Part shown: positions 51,655-63,897 of the stretch, piece by piece
Layout of the letters: each line of letters opens with the position of its first letter
Numbering within the stretch: the stretch's first letter is position 1
Source of the DNA: Herminiimonas sp. KBW02
GTDB lineage: Bacteria > Pseudomonadota > Gammaproteobacteria > Burkholderiales > Burkholderiaceae_D
Reading direction: 5' to 3'
Assembly: GCF_003852535.1 (NCBI RefSeq)
Contig: NZ_QAJP01000005.1
Coordinates: 268,403 to 332,402, forward strand
DNA length: 64,000 nucleotides
Notes under the pieces: model-generated
Databases searched by the model: none
What the model saw: only the letters and a program-made list of their open reading frames with translations
Told to the model about the DNA's origin: nothing
Translations under genes and position numbers: made by a program

Positions 51655-52623
51655 ATGAATGCAGATGCGGTGCAGCAATACCAGCACCGTACGGTGTTGT
51701 TGGATGAGGCGGTCGATGCGCTGGCGCTGAGTGGTGATCGCGTCAACGGCGTATACGTCGATGGTACCTTCGGACGCGGCGGGCATAGCCGCAAGATTTT
51801 GCAGCAACTTGGTAGTGGTGGTCGTTTGCTGGCCTTTGATAAGGATACGCAGGCGATAGCCAATGCAGCGACGATTAATGACCAGCGTTTTGAGATTGCG
51901 CACGACAGTTTTGCAACCTTGAGTGAAGCTTTGGCTGTACGCGGTATCAAGCAGGTGGATGGGGTATTGCTGGACCTGGGGATTTCGTCACCGCAAGTTG
52001 ACGATGCGACGCGAGGTTTCAGTTTTCGCGCAGACGGGCCGCTCGATATGCGCATGGATACAACGCGCGGCATGTCGGCAGCGGAATGGCTGGCGACGGA
52101 AACTGAACAAAAAATCGAGAAAGTGATACGAGATTATGGGGAAGAACGGTTTGCTTTTCAGATTGCAAAGGCGATTGTTGCTCGCAGGGCAGTCGAGCCA
52201 ATTTCAAGCACACGACAGCTTGCCGAGATCGTGGCACGCACCGTCAAAACCCGCGAGAAAGGCAAAGACCCGGCCACTCGCACCTTTCAGGCTATCCGGA
52301 TTTTCATCAATCAGGAGCTTGAAGAACTCGAAGTAGTCTTGGACGAGGCATATCGGTATCTGGCCCCGCATGGGAGATTGGTTGTGATCAGCTTTCATTC
52401 TTTGGAAGATCGCATCGTCAAGCAGTTCATGGCCGGCAAAGCGAATGTGCCGCAGCCAGACCGTCGCCTCCCGATTCGTGCTGTCGATTTGCCGCAACCT
52501 GAAATGAAGCTGTTGTCCCGCGTAAAACCATCCGCTGCAGAAATCAGTGAAAACCCGCGCGCGCGTTCCGCCGTGATGCGGGTGGCTGAACGTCTGTCAT
52601 CCGGTACTGGGGGGGCGGCATGA
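51655..52623 (+). CDS. rsmH: 16S rRNA (cytosine-1402-N4)-methyltransferase RsmH
   Basis: 322 residues from the ATG at 51655; the frame begins at 51622 but would overlap mraZ. SAM-binding [13 protein letters not shown] (about 37-49), [18 protein letters not shown], and the C-terminal [15 protein letters not shown] with [10 protein letters not shown] are family signatures. It methylates C1402 of 16S rRNA. It overlaps ftsL by 4 nt. Confidence 0.96.
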   Translation: MNADAVQQYQHRTVLLDEAVDALALSGDRVNGVYVDGTFGRGGHSRKILQQLGSGGRLLAFDKDTQAIANAATINDQRFEIAHDSFATLSEALAVRGIKQVDGVLLDLGISSPQVDDATRGFSFRADGPLDMRMDTTRGMSAAEWLATETEQKIEKVIRDYGEERFAFQIAKAIVARRAVEPISSTRQLAEIVARTVKTREKGKDPATRTFQAIRIFINQELEELEVVLDEAYRYLAPHGRLVVISFHSLEDRIVKQFMAGKANVPQPDRRLPIRAVDLPQPEMKLLSRVKPSAAEISENPRARSAVMRVAERLSSGTGGAA

Positions 52624-52892
52624 GCGGCCGTATCTGCTTTGTCCTGACCCTGATCCTGGTCGCCTGCGCGTTGTCGGTCGTTAACGCGCATTACCAATTC
52701 CGTCGTCTCTTCATCGAACTCGAGCGTGCCCAGGCACAAGCGCGCCAGCTTGATATCGAATGGGCGCAGCTGCAACTCGATCAATCCACACTCGGCAAAC
52801 ACGCGCGTATTGAAGGCAATGCACGCCGTGATTTGCGCATGGTGCCGGTAACGCCGGCCAGCACGCAGTACCTGACGATGGGGGCTAAATGA
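52620..52892 (+). CDS. ftsL: Cell division protein FtsL
   Basis: A 90-residue bitopic membrane protein: one transmembrane helix (about 5-24, [20 protein letters not shown]) followed by a leucine-zipper-like coiled coil ([19 protein letters not shown]) in the periplasm. It joins FtsB and FtsQ in the divisome core. Sequence is poorly conserved, but the position between rsmH and ftsI is diagnostic. It overlaps both neighbours by 4 nt. Confidence 0.92.
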   Translation: MSGRICFVLTLILVACALSVVNAHYQFRRLFIELERAQAQARQLDIEWAQLQLDQSTLGKHARIEGNARRDLRMVPVTPASTQYLTMGAK

Positions 52893-54649
52893 CGCGTAGT
52901 ACGTCGCGCACTGCCGCTTCCAAGGGCGTGCCATTCTCGTCGAACCCGGTACTGGCAACCAAGTTGCCAGCCTGGCGTTCGCGGGTCGTGCTATTCCTGA
53001 TTTTTGCTGCTTTCCTGACGCTGGCTGGCCGTGCCTTGTGGTTGCAGGGCATGTCGACCGAGTTCCTGCAAAAGCAGGGTGCTTCGCGTTACGCGCGTAC
53101 GCTGGAATTGCCAGCCACACGCGGCAAGATTACTGATCGCAACGGCCAGGTACTGGCTTCGTCGATCCCGGTGCGTGCAGTGTGGGCGATTCCGGAAGAT
53201 GTATTGGAATCGCCGCCAGAAAAGCTGCAAGCGCTGGCCAAGTTGCTGGATATGCCTGAGCGTGAACTGCGCCGCAAGCTGGATTCGGATCGTACCTTCG
53301 TCTATCTGAAGCGTCAGGTTGAACTCGATACCGTCGACAAAATCCTCAAGCTCGGTATCGCCGGTATCGATACCCGTAAAGAATACAAGCGCTACTACCC
53401 TGAAGGCGAAGTGATGGCGCACATCGTCGGCTTCACCAATGTGGAAGACAAAGGCCAGGAAGGTATGGAGCTGGCGTATCAAAAGACCTTGGTTGGTGTC
53501 ACTGGCAGTCGTCGCGTCATCAAAGACCGCCTGGGTCGTATCGTCGAAGATATCGAGTCGGTGCGTGAACCGCATGACGGCAAGGACCTCGCCTTGTCGA
53601 TAGACAGCAAGATTCAGTACATCGCATTTACCGCCCTGAAAGAGGCAGTCGAAGCGAATAAGGCCAAAGCGGGTGGCATCGTTGTGCTCGACGCAAAAAC
53701 CGGTGAAGTGCTGGCGCTGGCCAATTTGCCGACCTACAACCCGAACAACCGTTCGGTGCTGACTGGCGCGCAACTGCGCAATCGCGTGATTACCGATACC
53801 TTCGAGCCTGGTTCTACCATGAAGCCGTTTTCGGTCGGACTCGGACTGGAAACCAAGCGTGTCACACCTAACACCATGATCCAGACCGCGCCGGGCAAGA
53901 TGACTATCGGTACGGCAACCATCGGCGATGCCCATGCCTCCGGTCTGTTGACAGTGTCGCAGGTGATACAGAAATCCTCGAATATCGGCACTGCAAAAAT
54001 TGCACTGCAAATGGAACCACATGAAATGTGGGACATGTTCACCAGCATAGGTCTCGGTCAGCAACCGAAGATCAATTTCCCTGGTGCGGTAGCCGGACGG
54101 GTCAGGCCATATAAATCCTGGCGTCCGATTGAACAGGCAACCATGAGTTATGGACACGGTATATCCGTGTCTTTGTTGCAATTGGTGCATGCATATACAG
54201 TCTTCGCACGTGACGGTGATTTGATCCCGATTACCTTCCAGCGCACGACCGACCAGCCTATCGGCGAACGTATTTTTAGCCCGACAACGGCGCGTCAGAT
54301 GCGCGGCATGCTGGAGATGGCGGCGGGTCCTGCTGGTTCGGCACCACGTGCACAAGTGCCGGGTTATCGCGTCGCTGGTAAAACCGGCACCGCTTACAAA
54401 ATTGAAAAAGGCCAATACGTGAGGAAATATGTTTCTTCCTTCGTCGGCTTTGCACCGGTATCTGATCCGCGCATCATTATTGCCGTGATGATAGATGAGC
54501 CGGGCGCAGGTAAACACTACGGTGGTCAGGTTGCGGCACCGGTCTTCGCGACCGTGACGGCAAATGCCTTGCGTTCGATGAACGTCGCGCCGGATTCCAG
54601 CGTGACCAACATCATCATCCCGGCCGGGTCGGAACAGGAGAATATGTAA
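52889..54649 (+). CDS. ftsI: Septal peptidoglycan transpeptidase FtsI (PBP3)
   Basis: 586 residues with a short cytoplasmic tail, one transmembrane helix (about 31-50), the pedestal domain (RGKITDRNGQVLASSIPV) and the class B transpeptidase domain. The active-site serine is in GSTMKPFSV (about 308), the SxN motif is KSSNIG (about 362-367), and KTGT is at about 495-498. It cross-links septal peptidoglycan as partner of FtsW. The TAA stop shares one base with the murE ATG. Confidence 0.96.
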   Translation: MTRSTSRTAASKGVPFSSNPVLATKLPAWRSRVVLFLIFAAFLTLAGRALWLQGMSTEFLQKQGASRYARTLELPATRGKITDRNGQVLASSIPVRAVWAIPEDVLESPPEKLQALAKLLDMPERELRRKLDSDRTFVYLKRQVELDTVDKILKLGIAGIDTRKEYKRYYPEGEVMAHIVGFTNVEDKGQEGMELAYQKTLVGVTGSRRVIKDRLGRIVEDIESVREPHDGKDLALSIDSKIQYIAFTALKEAVEANKAKAGGIVVLDAKTGEVLALANLPTYNPNNRSVLTGAQLRNRVITDTFEPGSTMKPFSVGLGLETKRVTPNTMIQTAPGKMTIGTATIGDAHASGLLTVSQVIQKSSNIGTAKIALQMEPHEMWDMFTSIGLGQQPKINFPGAVAGRVRPYKSWRPIEQATMSYGHGISVSLLQLVHAYTVFARDGDLIPITFQRTTDQPIGERIFSPTTARQMRGMLEMAAGPAGSAPRAQVPGYRVAGKTGTAYKIEKGQYVRKYVSSFVGFAPVSDPRIIIAVMIDEPGAGKHYGGQVAAPVFATVTANALRSMNVAPDSSVTNIIIPAGSEQENM

Positions 54650-56175
54650 TGTCTATCCTGACCACGACCGCACTCGCAAACATCCTCGACTGGCTGGCTG
54701 CCAACGCGCCTAAGGCCGAGCTCGCGTCGGATTCGCGTCGCATTGCTCAAGGTGATGCATTCTTTGCCTACCCTGGTGACGAAGCCGATGGTCGCAACTA
54801 CATCGCCAACGCGATAGAGCGCGGCGCACAGGCAGTAATCTATGAAGCAGCCGGTTGCACCTGGGATGCGGAGTGGGACGTGCCGCACCTGGCTGTGGAG
54901 AATCTGAAAGCGCATGCAGGCGAAATCGCCGCGGCGTATTACGCATACCCTGATCGCTCGATGTTTACGGTCGCAATCACTGGTACCAACGGCAAGACCT
55001 CGTGTGCGCAATGGCTGGGCAGTGCCCTGTCGCGTCTGGGGCAGCCGACCGCAGTAATCGGTACGCTGGGCGTCGGTATTTTCACCAATGGCGGATCCGG
55101 TGAGTTCGACGTCACTGGTTACACCACGCCGGATGCAGTCTTGCTGCAACGTTCTTTGGTGAATGTACGTAATCTCGGCGCAAGCGCACTGGCGATAGAA
55201 GCATCGTCTATCGGTTTGCATCAGGGGCGCTTGTCCGGCATGCATTTCGATATGGCGCTGTTCACCAACTTCACGCGCGATCACCTGGATTACCACGGTG
55301 ATATGGCGGCGTATGAAGAAGCCAAGGCGATGCTGTTTGACTGGCCGGGACTGCAACATGCTGTCATCAATCTGGATGATGCGATGGGTCTGCGCCTGGT
55401 GCAGCGCTTGCAAGGCAAGCAGGCAGATACCGCGATTACCGGTTACACCCTGTCCGATCAAAAGATCGATGGTATTGCAATGCTGCGTGCGACGGATATT
55501 CGCAGCAGCCAAAGCGGTACTGCCTTCCATCTCGAATCAGCGGCGGGCAGCACACAAGTCAAAACGCAACTGGTGGGCCAGTTCAATGTCAGCAATGTGC
55601 TGGGCATTATCGGCATCCTGTTGGCGAAAGGTATCAGCTTGCATGATGCGGTCAGCGCAATCGAAGCGTTGACTGCCGTACCTGGTCGCATGCAGCAACT
55701 CGGTGGCGCTGAAGCCCCGCTGGTCGTGATTGATTACGCACATACACCGGACGCGCTGGAAAAAACACTGGCTACCTTGCGCAACGTTGCGAATGACCGT
55801 GGCGGTGAATTGTGGTGTGTATTTGGTTGTGGCGGTGATCGTGATCCGGGCAAACGTCCGCAAATGGGCAAGGTCGCGATGGCGGCTGACCATATCGTGG
55901 TGACGACAGACAATCCGCGCAATGAAGAGCCGACCGCCATTATTAACGATATCGTGGCCGGCATTACTGCGGCAAAAAATGCGCCACAAATCATAGAAGA
56001 TCGCGCCAGCGCGATTCTGTGGGCCGGACGTCATGCAGCACGGCAAGACGTCATCTTGCTGGCTGGCAAAGGGCATGAAGCGTATCAGGAAGTGAAGGGC
56101 CGCAAATTGCCTTTCCTCGACGCTGACCATGCAGCACTGGCTTTGTCGACACGTGTCATGCAGGGAGCGAGCTGA
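54649..56175 (+). CDS. murE: UDP-MurNAc-L-Ala-D-Glu:meso-diaminopimelate ligase MurE
   Basis: 508 residues. ATP loop GTNGKTSCAQW (about 111-121), the TTPDA motif and the DNPR motif in TTDNPRNEEPT (about 419-429). DNPR marks meso-diaminopimelate specificity, as expected in Gram-negative bacteria. It adds the third residue of the stem peptide. It overlaps ftsI (TAATG) and murF (TGATG) by one base each. Confidence 0.97.
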   Translation: MSILTTTALANILDWLAANAPKAELASDSRRIAQGDAFFAYPGDEADGRNYIANAIERGAQAVIYEAAGCTWDAEWDVPHLAVENLKAHAGEIAAAYYAYPDRSMFTVAITGTNGKTSCAQWLGSALSRLGQPTAVIGTLGVGIFTNGGSGEFDVTGYTTPDAVLLQRSLVNVRNLGASALAIEASSIGLHQGRLSGMHFDMALFTNFTRDHLDYHGDMAAYEEAKAMLFDWPGLQHAVINLDDAMGLRLVQRLQGKQADTAITGYTLSDQKIDGIAMLRATDIRSSQSGTAFHLESAAGSTQVKTQLVGQFNVSNVLGIIGILLAKGISLHDAVSAIEALTAVPGRMQQLGGAEAPLVVIDYAHTPDALEKTLATLRNVANDRGGELWCVFGCGGDRDPGKRPQMGKVAMAADHIVVTTDNPRNEEPTAIINDIVAGITAAKNAPQIIEDRASAILWAGRHAARQDVILLAGKGHEAYQEVKGRKLPFLDADHAALALSTRVMQGAS

Positions 56176-57542
56176 TGAACTCTACATTAGCCATCCTTCA
56201 GGCCGCACTGCCGGGCGCACGCATAACGGCTGACGCAGCCTTTGACGGCGTCTCGACCGACAGCCGCACCGTAGGTGCAGGCAATCTGTTCGTCGCCTTG
56301 CGTGGTGAGCGCTTTGACGCGCACGACTTCCTGCCGCAAGTAGCGGCGCACAAGGTCGCCGCTGTCGTCGCAGAAACAGTGCCGGCAGGCATGACAGTAC
56401 CTGCGTTGATCGTGCCGGACACCCGTGTTGCCCTGGGGCAGATTGCGCATTACTGGCGTCAGCAATACGCTATACCTGTGATCGGTGTGACCGGCAGCAA
56501 TGGCAAAACCACGGTCAAGGAAATGATCGCTGCGATCCTGGAAGCAGCATGCGGCGTCGATAACTATCTGGCGACACGCGGCAACTTCAATAACGATATC
56601 GGCGTGCCTTTGACGCTGATGCGTTTGCACAAGGCTTGCAAGGCTGCAGTCATTGAGTTGGGTATGAATCATCCGGGTGAAATCGCCGTGCTGTCTGCAA
56701 TTGCGGCCCCGACTGTGGGTCTGGTGAATAACGCGCAGCGCGAACATCAGGAATTCATGGCAAGCGTGGAAGCAGTCGCCAAGGAAAACGGCGCAGTGCT
56801 GGCCAGTTTGCCTGCTGACGGTGTCGCAGTGTTTCCGGCCGATGATGAATTCACGCCCTTGTGGCGCACGCTGGCAGCACAGCGCAAGGTGCTGACTTTT
56901 GGTTTTTCGGATGATGCAGATGTACGTTGCAGCTATAGCGCGAATGTATTCGGTAGCGATATGGAAGTGACGGCAGGCCGTCAGCAATTTTCATTGGCGC
57001 TGGCTGCTGCTGGTGTACATAACGTACGTAATGCGCTGGCGGCGATAGCGTGCACGCTGGCGATCGGCATTTCGACCGATGCCATCGTGCGTGGTTTGCA
57101 GGCGTTTGCGCCTGTCAGTGGTCGCTTGCAGCGCAAACATGCAGCGAATGGCGCATTGGTGATAGACGACACCTATAACGCCAATCCGGATTCGGTACGG
57201 GCGGCAATCGATGTGCTGGCGCAGATGTCGGCGCCGCGCATCCTGGTGCTGGGCGATATGGGCGAAGTCGGCAATGACGGTCAGCAGTATCACGAAGAAA
57301 TTGGTGCGTATGCGCGTACCAAAGGTATAGAGCATGTGCTCGCACTGGGCGATATGACGCGTTACATCGTCAGCGCCTTCGGTGACGGCGCACATCACTA
57401 CGATAGCGTAGAAGAATTAAACAATGCATTGGCCGGAATCTTTACGGCGGATGCAACGGTGCTGGTTAAAGGATCGCGTTTCATGAAGATGGAACGTGTG
57501 GTCCAGCACTTACTCGGTCAACAAACTCAGGAAGCCCATTAA
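56175..57542 (+). CDS. murF: UDP-MurNAc-tripeptide:D-Ala-D-Ala ligase MurF
   Basis: 455 residues. ATP loop [14 protein letters not shown] (about 104-117), [17 protein letters not shown] and [10 protein letters not shown] are MurF signatures; [17 protein letters not shown] (about 331-347) is the C-terminal motif. It adds D-Ala-D-Ala to complete the cytoplasmic pentapeptide. It is separated from mraY by 1 nt. Confidence 0.97.
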   Translation: MNSTLAILQAALPGARITADAAFDGVSTDSRTVGAGNLFVALRGERFDAHDFLPQVAAHKVAAVVAETVPAGMTVPALIVPDTRVALGQIAHYWRQQYAIPVIGVTGSNGKTTVKEMIAAILEAACGVDNYLATRGNFNNDIGVPLTLMRLHKACKAAVIELGMNHPGEIAVLSAIAAPTVGLVNNAQREHQEFMASVEAVAKENGAVLASLPADGVAVFPADDEFTPLWRTLAAQRKVLTFGFSDDADVRCSYSANVFGSDMEVTAGRQQFSLALAAAGVHNVRNALAAIACTLAIGISTDAIVRGLQAFAPVSGRLQRKHAANGALVIDDTYNANPDSVRAAIDVLAQMSAPRILVLGDMGEVGNDGQQYHEEIGAYARTKGIEHVLALGDMTRYIVSAFGDGAHHYDSVEELNNALAGIFTADATVLVKGSRFMKMERVVQHLLGQQTQEAH

Positions 57543-57543
57543 T

Positions 57544-58713
57544 ATGCTGCTCTGGCTGGCACAATATTTTCAAGACGAACTAGGGCCACTGCGGGTCTTT
57601 AATTTCATTACTTTCCGCGCCGTGTTCGCGACTCTGACTGCGCTCGTAATCGGCCTGGTGACCGGGCCGGCCGTGATACGCATGCTGACCCGCCTGAAGG
57701 TTGGACAAGCAGTGCGCACCGACGGTCCACAAACACATCTGGTGAAAAGCGGCACGCCGACCATGGGCGGCGTGTTGATTTTGGTTTCCATCGGCATTTC
57801 GACTCTGCTGTGGACTGATCTCAGTAATCGCTTTATCTGGGTGGTGCTGATCGTGACGCTGGGTTTTGGTGCTGTCGGCTGGGTCGATGATTACCGCAAG
57901 GTAGTCTACAAAGATCCGAAGGGCATGGCCTCGCGTGAGAAGTACATGTGGCAATCCATCATCGGTTTGTTTGCTGCTATCTACCTGGCGTTCTCGGTCT
58001 CCGCACCAAGCAATTCGCAATTCCTCGATTTGTTTGTAGCCTGGGTACAGTCCGGCTTCAGCATGGACTTGCCGCCTAAAGCCGATCTGATCGTTCCTTT
58101 CTTTAAAACCATCAGCTATCCGCTGGGCGTCTGGGGCTTCATCGCGTTGACTTACTTCGTCATCGTCGGTACCAGCAATGCAGTCAACCTGACCGACGGC
58201 CTGGACGGCCTGGCGATCATGCCGACCGTGATGGTGGGTACTGCGCTGGGTCTGTTTGCTTACCTGACCGGTAGTGCCAACTATTCGAAATACCTGTTTA
58301 TCCCGCATATTCCGGGTGCCGGCGAATTGATCATTTTCTGCGGTGCGATGGCAGGTGCAGGCCTGGCCTTCCTCTGGTTTAACGCGCATCCGGCACAGGT
58401 CTTCATGGGCGACGTCGGAGCACTGGCACTGGGCGGCGCACTCGGCACCATCGCCGTCATCGTACGTCAGGAAGTCGTGCTCTTCATCATGGGCGGCATC
58501 TTCGTGGTGGAAACACTGTCCGTCATGTTGCAGGTTGCCTACTTTAAATACACCAAGATGCGCACCGGTATCGGCAAGCGGGTGTTGCTGATGGCGCCTT
58601 TGCACCATCACTTTGAACAAAAAGGCTGGAAAGAAACACAAGTCGTGGTGCGCTTCTGGATCATCACGATGATGCTGGTGTTGTTTGGTTTGTCCACTTT
58701 GAAATTACGTTAA
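57544..58713 (+). CDS. mraY: Phospho-MurNAc-pentapeptide translocase MraY
   Basis: 389 residues from the ATG at 57544; the frame before it overlaps murF. About ten transmembrane helices are seen. The DD motif [17 protein letters not shown] (about 115-131), [10 protein letters not shown] (about 216-225) and the C-terminal [16 protein letters not shown] (about 347-362) carry the catalytic Asp and His residues. It makes lipid I on undecaprenyl phosphate. Confidence 0.97.
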   Translation: MLLWLAQYFQDELGPLRVFNFITFRAVFATLTALVIGLVTGPAVIRMLTRLKVGQAVRTDGPQTHLVKSGTPTMGGVLILVSIGISTLLWTDLSNRFIWVVLIVTLGFGAVGWVDDYRKVVYKDPKGMASREKYMWQSIIGLFAAIYLAFSVSAPSNSQFLDLFVAWVQSGFSMDLPPKADLIVPFFKTISYPLGVWGFIALTYFVIVGTSNAVNLTDGLDGLAIMPTVMVGTALGLFAYLTGSANYSKYLFIPHIPGAGELIIFCGAMAGAGLAFLWFNAHPAQVFMGDVGALALGGALGTIAVIVRQEVVLFIMGGIFVVETLSVMLQVAYFKYTKMRTGIGKRVLLMAPLHHHFEQKGWKETQVVVRFWIITMMLVLFGLSTLKLR

Positions 58714-58723
58714 TCAAGATTTT

Positions 58724-60220
58724 ATGAACTACGCAGGTAAACACGTTCTGGTTTTAGGGCTCGGTGAATCCGGGCTGGCGATGGCGCAATGGCTGGTCCG
58801 TTGCGGCGCGTCTTTGCGTGTTGCCGATACACGTGAGCAACCGGAGCGCTTGCCGCAGTTGCGCGAGATCGCACCGCAAGCGGAGTTTGTCCCGGGCGCA
58901 TTTGACGCTGCCTTGCTGGATGGAATTGACTTTGTTGCTGTCAGCCCTGGCTTGATGCCAGCGCGCGAACTGGCCGCGATTATTCCGGCTGCCGCAGAAA
59001 AAGAAATCCCGGTCTGGGGCGAAATCGAATTGTTCGCGCAGGCTCTGGCTGCACTGAAAGAAGAAAAAGAGTACGCGCCGAAAGTGATCGCCATCACCGG
59101 CACCAATGGCAAAACCACGGTCACCAGCCTGGTCGGTTTGCTATGCCAGCGTGCTGGTTTGACAGTGCAGGTAGCGGGCAATATCAGCCCGGCCGCACTG
59201 GATAAATTGCATCAGGTGCTGGCCGACGATCAATTGCCGCAGGTCTGGGTGCTCGAGTTGTCCAGCTTCCAGTTGCATACGACTTACAGCCTGCAAGCTG
59301 ATGTCGCAACCGTGCTGAACCTGACGCAGGATCACCTCGACTGGCATGGCGACATGGCTGCTTACGCGGATGACAAGGCACGTATCTTCGGTAGCAATAC
59401 GGTACGTGTGCTGAATCGCGACGACGCGCTGGTCATGCAAATGGCTAGTCCGCTGGCGAAAGTCATCACCTTTGGTGCGGATGAAGCGGAGCAGGCAGAT
59501 TGCCTGGGCCTGGTCGATGAAAATGGCATGCGCTGGTTGTCGGTTGCGGTAGAGGAAGAAGAGCCGCAAAAGAAACGCCGCAAGAAAGACAATGTCGAGC
59601 TGGCCGTATCGACCAATAAGCTGATGCCGGTAGATGCACTCAAAATTCGTGGTCAGCATAACGCGATCAATGCCTTGTCGGCGCTGGCACTGTGCCGCTC
59701 TATCGGCCTGCCATTTGCGCAGTTGTTGCACGGCTTGCGCGAGTACCACGGCGAGCCGCATCGCGTTGAACATGTGATGACGATAGGTGGCGTCGATTAT
59801 TTCGACGACAGCAAAGGTACCAACGTCGGCGCGACGGTGGCGGCATTGAATGGTTTGGGTGCGAGCCAGGACGGCGCTTCCAATCACCTGGTGCTGATTG
59901 CTGGTGGCGATGGCAAGGGGCAGGACTTTTCGCCACTGGCGGATCCGGTCGCCAAGTATGCGCGTGCTGTGCTGCTGATCGGCAAGGACGCCGACAACAT
60001 ACGCGCGGCCTTGCAGGCGACCAGCGTTGAGTTGATCAACTGCGCGACTTTGCAGGAAGCAACCAAAAAAGCGGCAGAACTGGCGCAGGCAGGCGATGCA
60101 GTATTGCTGTCGCCGGCGTGTGCCAGCCTGGATATGTTTAAAAACTATGCGCACCGGGCGCAGGTTTTTGTCGATGAAGTACGTGAAATCGGTTTGTCGC
60201 GCGGCGAGGTCTCTGCATGA
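58724..60220 (+). CDS. murD: UDP-MurNAc-L-alanine:D-glutamate ligase MurD
   Basis: 498 residues, against about 440 in E. coli. ATP loop [15 protein letters not shown] (about 123-137), [10 protein letters not shown] (about 184-193), [13 protein letters not shown], and [11 protein letters not shown] (about 361-371) are intact. The added length lies partly in a charged loop (about residues 277-291, [13 protein letters not shown]) in the central domain. It adds D-Glu to UDP-MurNAc-Ala. Gap to mraY is 10 nt; it overlaps ftsW by 4 nt. Confidence 0.96.
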   Translation: MNYAGKHVLVLGLGESGLAMAQWLVRCGASLRVADTREQPERLPQLREIAPQAEFVPGAFDAALLDGIDFVAVSPGLMPARELAAIIPAAAEKEIPVWGEIELFAQALAALKEEKEYAPKVIAITGTNGKTTVTSLVGLLCQRAGLTVQVAGNISPAALDKLHQVLADDQLPQVWVLELSSFQLHTTYSLQADVATVLNLTQDHLDWHGDMAAYADDKARIFGSNTVRVLNRDDALVMQMASPLAKVITFGADEAEQADCLGLVDENGMRWLSVAVEEEEPQKKRRKKDNVELAVSTNKLMPVDALKIRGQHNAINALSALALCRSIGLPFAQLLHGLREYHGEPHRVEHVMTIGGVDYFDDSKGTNVGATVAALNGLGASQDGASNHLVLIAGGDGKGQDFSPLADPVAKYARAVLLIGKDADNIRAALQATSVELINCATLQEATKKAAELAQAGDAVLLSPACASLDMFKNYAHRAQVFVDEVREIGLSRGEVSA

Positions 60221-61425
60221 AATTCGCCTTCCCATCATTCTCCGGCGCTGCGGCTAAAAAAGCCGTGACCAGTCTCGACCAGCGTTCGAAGATGATGGCT
60301 TACGACCAGCCTTTGGTTTGGGTGGTCGTGTTGCTGATGCTGTTTGGCATGGTGATGGTGTACTCGGCCTCGATTTCGTTGCCGGATTCGCCGAAGTATG
60401 CGCGTTACGACAATGCGCACTTCCTGACCCGCCAGGCGATGTTTATCAGTGTGTCGCTGGTGGCTGGTTTGCTGGCATTCCGCGTGCGCATCGAAACCTG
60501 GCAAAAGCTGGCGCCTTACCTCTTCGTGGCGACGCTGATTTTGCTGGTGCTGGTATTGGTGCCGGGCGTAGGTAAAGGTGTGAATGGTGCGCGTCGCTGG
60601 TTGTCGTTCAAAGTCTTCAACCTGCAACCATCGGAGCTGATGAAATTGTTTGTTGTTTTGTACGCAGCGGATTACACCGTGCGCAAGCAACAGTACATGC
60701 ACAAGCTGACCAAAGGCTTTATGCCGATGACGCTGGCGATCGGTTTTGTTGGTTTGCTCTTGCTGCTGGAGCCGGATCTGGGCGCTTTCGGTGTGATCGT
60801 TTGTATCGCGATGGGTATCTTGTTCCTCGGCGGTATCAACGGTATCTGGTTCGGTGGCATAGGCGCGACGCTGGTTGGCATTTTCAGCATGGTGATCATC
60901 TTGTCACCGTGGCGACGCGAACGAATATTTGCTTATCTGAATCCGTGGGATGAAGAGAATGCATTGGGCAAGGCGTATCAGTTGTCGCATTCACTGATTG
61001 CCTTTGGTCGTGGTGAATTGTTTGGTGTCGGCCTCGGCGGTAGCGTGGAAAAACTGCATTACCTGCCGGAAGCGCATACCGACTTCCTGCTGGCGGTGAT
61101 CGGTGAAGAACTGGGCTTCGTCGGCGTGCTGGTCGTGGTGGCGCTGTTCTACTGGCTGATTAAGCGTGCATTTGAAATTGGCCGTCAGGCGATTGCGATT
61201 GATTTGACCTTTGCCGGTTTGACGGCGAAGGGCATCGGTATCTGGATAGGCGTGCAGGCTTTCATCAATATGGGCGTGAACCTCGGCTTGCTGCCGACCA
61301 AGGGTTTGACGCTGCCATTGATGAGCTATGGCGGTTCGGGTGTGCTGATTAACTGTATAGGCCTGGCGATTCTGTTGCGCATCGATTACGAAAATCGCGT
61401 CCTGATGCGCGGAGGTCGTATATGA
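60217..61425 (+). CDS. ftsW: Septal peptidoglycan glycosyltransferase FtsW (SEDS)
   Basis: 402 residues with about ten transmembrane helices. SEDS motifs include [21 protein letters not shown] (about 121-141), [18 protein letters not shown] (about 285-302) and the end [18 protein letters not shown] (about 356-373). It polymerises lipid II at the septum with FtsI. It overlaps murD and murG by 4 nt each. Confidence 0.96.
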   Translation: MKFAFPSFSGAAAKKAVTSLDQRSKMMAYDQPLVWVVVLLMLFGMVMVYSASISLPDSPKYARYDNAHFLTRQAMFISVSLVAGLLAFRVRIETWQKLAPYLFVATLILLVLVLVPGVGKGVNGARRWLSFKVFNLQPSELMKLFVVLYAADYTVRKQQYMHKLTKGFMPMTLAIGFVGLLLLLEPDLGAFGVIVCIAMGILFLGGINGIWFGGIGATLVGIFSMVIILSPWRRERIFAYLNPWDEENALGKAYQLSHSLIAFGRGELFGVGLGGSVEKLHYLPEAHTDFLLAVIGEELGFVGVLVVVALFYWLIKRAFEIGRQAIAIDLTFAGLTAKGIGIWIGVQAFINMGVNLGLLPTKGLTLPLMSYGGSGVLINCIGLAILLRIDYENRVLMRGGRI

Positions 61426-62498
61426 AACGACTCGTGATCATGGCGGCTGGTACCGGCGGACATATTTTCCCGGGACTCGCGATAGCGGAAACGATGAAGG
61501 CGCGCGGCTGGCAAGTGAGCTGGCTCGGAACTTCGCACGGGATGGAACGTGATCTGGTGCCTAAAGCGGGCGTCGAGATGGACACCATCGAGTTCAGCGG
61601 CCTGCGCGGTAAGGGTTTGCGTCACACGATTACCGGAGCGTTCAAGCTGGTGGCGAGTTTTGCGACTTGCTTCTCCATCCTGAAGCGGCGCAATCCCGGC
61701 ATCGTGCTCGGCATGGGTGGTTATGTGACGGTGCCTGGCGGCTTCATGGCGAAGCTGCGCGGTGTACCGGTGGTACTGATTAATGCGGATGCTGCGTTGC
61801 AGTTGTCGAACAAGACTTTGACCCCGGTGGCGGAACGCGTGTTGTTCGGTTTCCCGGCAGATTTTGGCCCGGCTGCGAGCAAGGCTTTGGTGACCGGTAA
61901 TCCGGTGCGTCAGGAAATCATTTCGCTCCCGGCACCATCAGAGCGCTATGCACAGCACAGTGGCCCTTTGAAGGTGCTGGTAGTCGGTGGCAGCCTGGGT
62001 GCAAAAGCACTGAATGATGCGATGCCTTTGGCGTTGGCGATGTTGCCAGCGGAGCAGCGACCAGTGGTCACGCATCAGTCGGGCAAGAAGAATATCGATG
62101 CTTTGCGCGCCAACTATACGCAAGCAGGCGTGGAAGCAGAAGTCCTCGATTTTATCGATGACATGCCACGTCGTTATGCAGAAGCAGATCTGGTGATTTG
62201 CCGCGCTGGTGCGATCACGGTATCGGAATTGACTGCTGCAGGTGTGGCCAGTGTGCTGGTGCCGTTGCTGGTATCGACCACGACGCATCAACGCGATAAC
62301 GCGCAGTGGATGGAAAAACAAAATGCGGCTATCCATCTGCCGCAAACCGAATTAAGCGCGCAGGGTTTGGCAGAACTGCTGCAAAACATGACGCGCGAGA
62401 AATGCAAGCAAATGGCCGAGGCAGCGTATGCCCAGGGTCGCCGCGATGCGAATGCCGCTATCGCCGATGTACTTGAAAAGTTAGTGAAGATCACATGA
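61422..62498 (+). CDS. murG: UDP-GlcNAc:lipid I transferase MurG
   Basis: 358 residues of the GT28 glycosyltransferase family. The N-terminal G-loop is [16 protein letters not shown] (about 7-22) and the second is [13 protein letters not shown]. The donor-binding region is [23 protein letters not shown] (about 259-281). It forms lipid II on the inner face of the membrane. It overlaps both neighbours by 4 nt. Confidence 0.97.
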   Translation: MKRLVIMAAGTGGHIFPGLAIAETMKARGWQVSWLGTSHGMERDLVPKAGVEMDTIEFSGLRGKGLRHTITGAFKLVASFATCFSILKRRNPGIVLGMGGYVTVPGGFMAKLRGVPVVLINADAALQLSNKTLTPVAERVLFGFPADFGPAASKALVTGNPVRQEIISLPAPSERYAQHSGPLKVLVVGGSLGAKALNDAMPLALAMLPAEQRPVVTHQSGKKNIDALRANYTQAGVEAEVLDFIDDMPRRYAEADLVICRAGAITVSELTAAGVASVLVPLLVSTTTHQRDNAQWMEKQNAAIHLPQTELSAQGLAELLQNMTREKCKQMAEAAYAQGRRDANAAIADVLEKLVKIT

Positions 62499-63895
62499 AG
62501 CACAAAGTCAAAAATATTCATTTCGTCGGTATCGGCGGCAGCGGCATGAGTGGTATCGCTGAAGTGCTGTTGAATCTCGGCTACACGGTGTCAGGCTCCG
62601 ACCTCGGCAGTAATGCCGCGACCCGTCGCCTGAGCGAACTGGGTGCCAAAGTGATGCTGGGCCATGCGGCTGAGAATGTAGAAAAAGCGGATGCCATCGT
62701 CACTTCGACCGCGGTCAAGGAAGACAATCCGGAAGTCATCGCCGCACGCGAGAAACACATCCCTATCGTGCCGCGCGCTGTGATGCTGGCCGAACTGATG
62801 CGTCTGCGCCGCGGTATCGCGATCGCCGGTACCCACGGCAAGACCACCACCACAAGCCTGGTTGCCAGTGTGCTGGCCGAAGGCGGCCTGGACCCTACCT
62901 TTGTGATCGGTGGTTTGTTGAATAGCGCGGGTGCCAATGCCAAGCTCGGTACCGGTGAATTCATCGTGGCCGAAGCAGATGAGTCGGATGCGTCCTTCCT
63001 GAATCTGTCGCCAGTGATCGAAGTCATCACGAACATCGATGCCGATCATATGGAAACCTATGGCCACGACTTTGAAAAACTGAAACAGGCTTTCATCGAA
63101 TTCACGCAACGTCTGCCGTTCTATGGCGTCGCAGTGCTGTGCCTGGACGATGCGACGATACGCGAAATCATGCCGCGCATCTCCAAGCTGATCACAACTT
63201 ATGGCTTCCACGAAGACGCGCAGGTACGCGCCATTGATGCGCAAGCGATAGCTGGCCACATGCATTTCACCGTGCTGCAGCAAGGTTATGCACCGATGAA
63301 AGTCAGCCTGAATCAGCCTGGCATGCATAACGTACAGAACGCCTGTGCCGCGATTGCGATTGCACGCGAACTGGGTGTCGCTGATCAGGCAACACAAAAA
63401 GCACTGACCGAATTCAATGGTGTGGGTCGTCGCTTCACACGCTATGGAGAAATAAGCATACCGGCTGTCAACGGCAAGTCTGCTGGCTCGTTTGCTCTGG
63501 TGGACGATTACGGGCATCACCCGGTGGAAACTGCAGCAACGATAGCCGCGGCACGTGGTGCTTATCCGGGCCGTCGCCTGGTACTGGCATTCCAGCCGCA
63601 TCGTTATACGCGTACCCGTGATTTGTTCGAGGACTTCGTCAAGGTTTTGTCGACCACCGACATGCTGGTACTGGCTGAAGTGTATGCCGCAGGTGAGCAG
63701 CCTATCGTTGCCGCCGACGGCCGCACGCTGGCGCATGCGCTGCGGGTGGCCGGCAAGGTAGACCCGGTGTTCGTGGAAAAAATTGCCGATATGCCGGCGA
63801 CCATCATGAACATCATCAAGGATGGTGATGTGGTGATCACGATGGGTGCAGGATCGATTAGTGGCGTGCCAGCCAAATTGGCAAAGCCTGAGTGA
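62495..63895 (+). CDS. murC: UDP-MurNAc:L-alanine ligase MurC
   Basis: 466 residues. N-terminal nucleotide-sugar motif [15 protein letters not shown] (about 11-25), ATP loop [14 protein letters not shown] (about 112-125), [10 protein letters not shown] and the DDYGHHPVE motif near 337. It starts the stem peptide by adding L-Ala. It overlaps murG by 4 nt; ddl begins 2 nt after its stop. No murB lies between murC and ddl. Confidence 0.97.
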   Translation: MKHKVKNIHFVGIGGSGMSGIAEVLLNLGYTVSGSDLGSNAATRRLSELGAKVMLGHAAENVEKADAIVTSTAVKEDNPEVIAAREKHIPIVPRAVMLAELMRLRRGIAIAGTHGKTTTTSLVASVLAEGGLDPTFVIGGLLNSAGANAKLGTGEFIVAEADESDASFLNLSPVIEVITNIDADHMETYGHDFEKLKQAFIEFTQRLPFYGVAVLCLDDATIREIMPRISKLITTYGFHEDAQVRAIDAQAIAGHMHFTVLQQGYAPMKVSLNQPGMHNVQNACAAIAIARELGVADQATQKALTEFNGVGRRFTRYGEISIPAVNGKSAGSFALVDDYGHHPVETAATIAAARGAYPGRRLVLAFQPHRYTRTRDLFEDFVKVLSTTDMLVLAEVYAAGEQPIVAADGRTLAHALRVAGKVDPVFVEKIADMPATIMNIIKDGDVVITMGAGSISGVPAKLAKPE

Positions 63896-63897
63896 AG

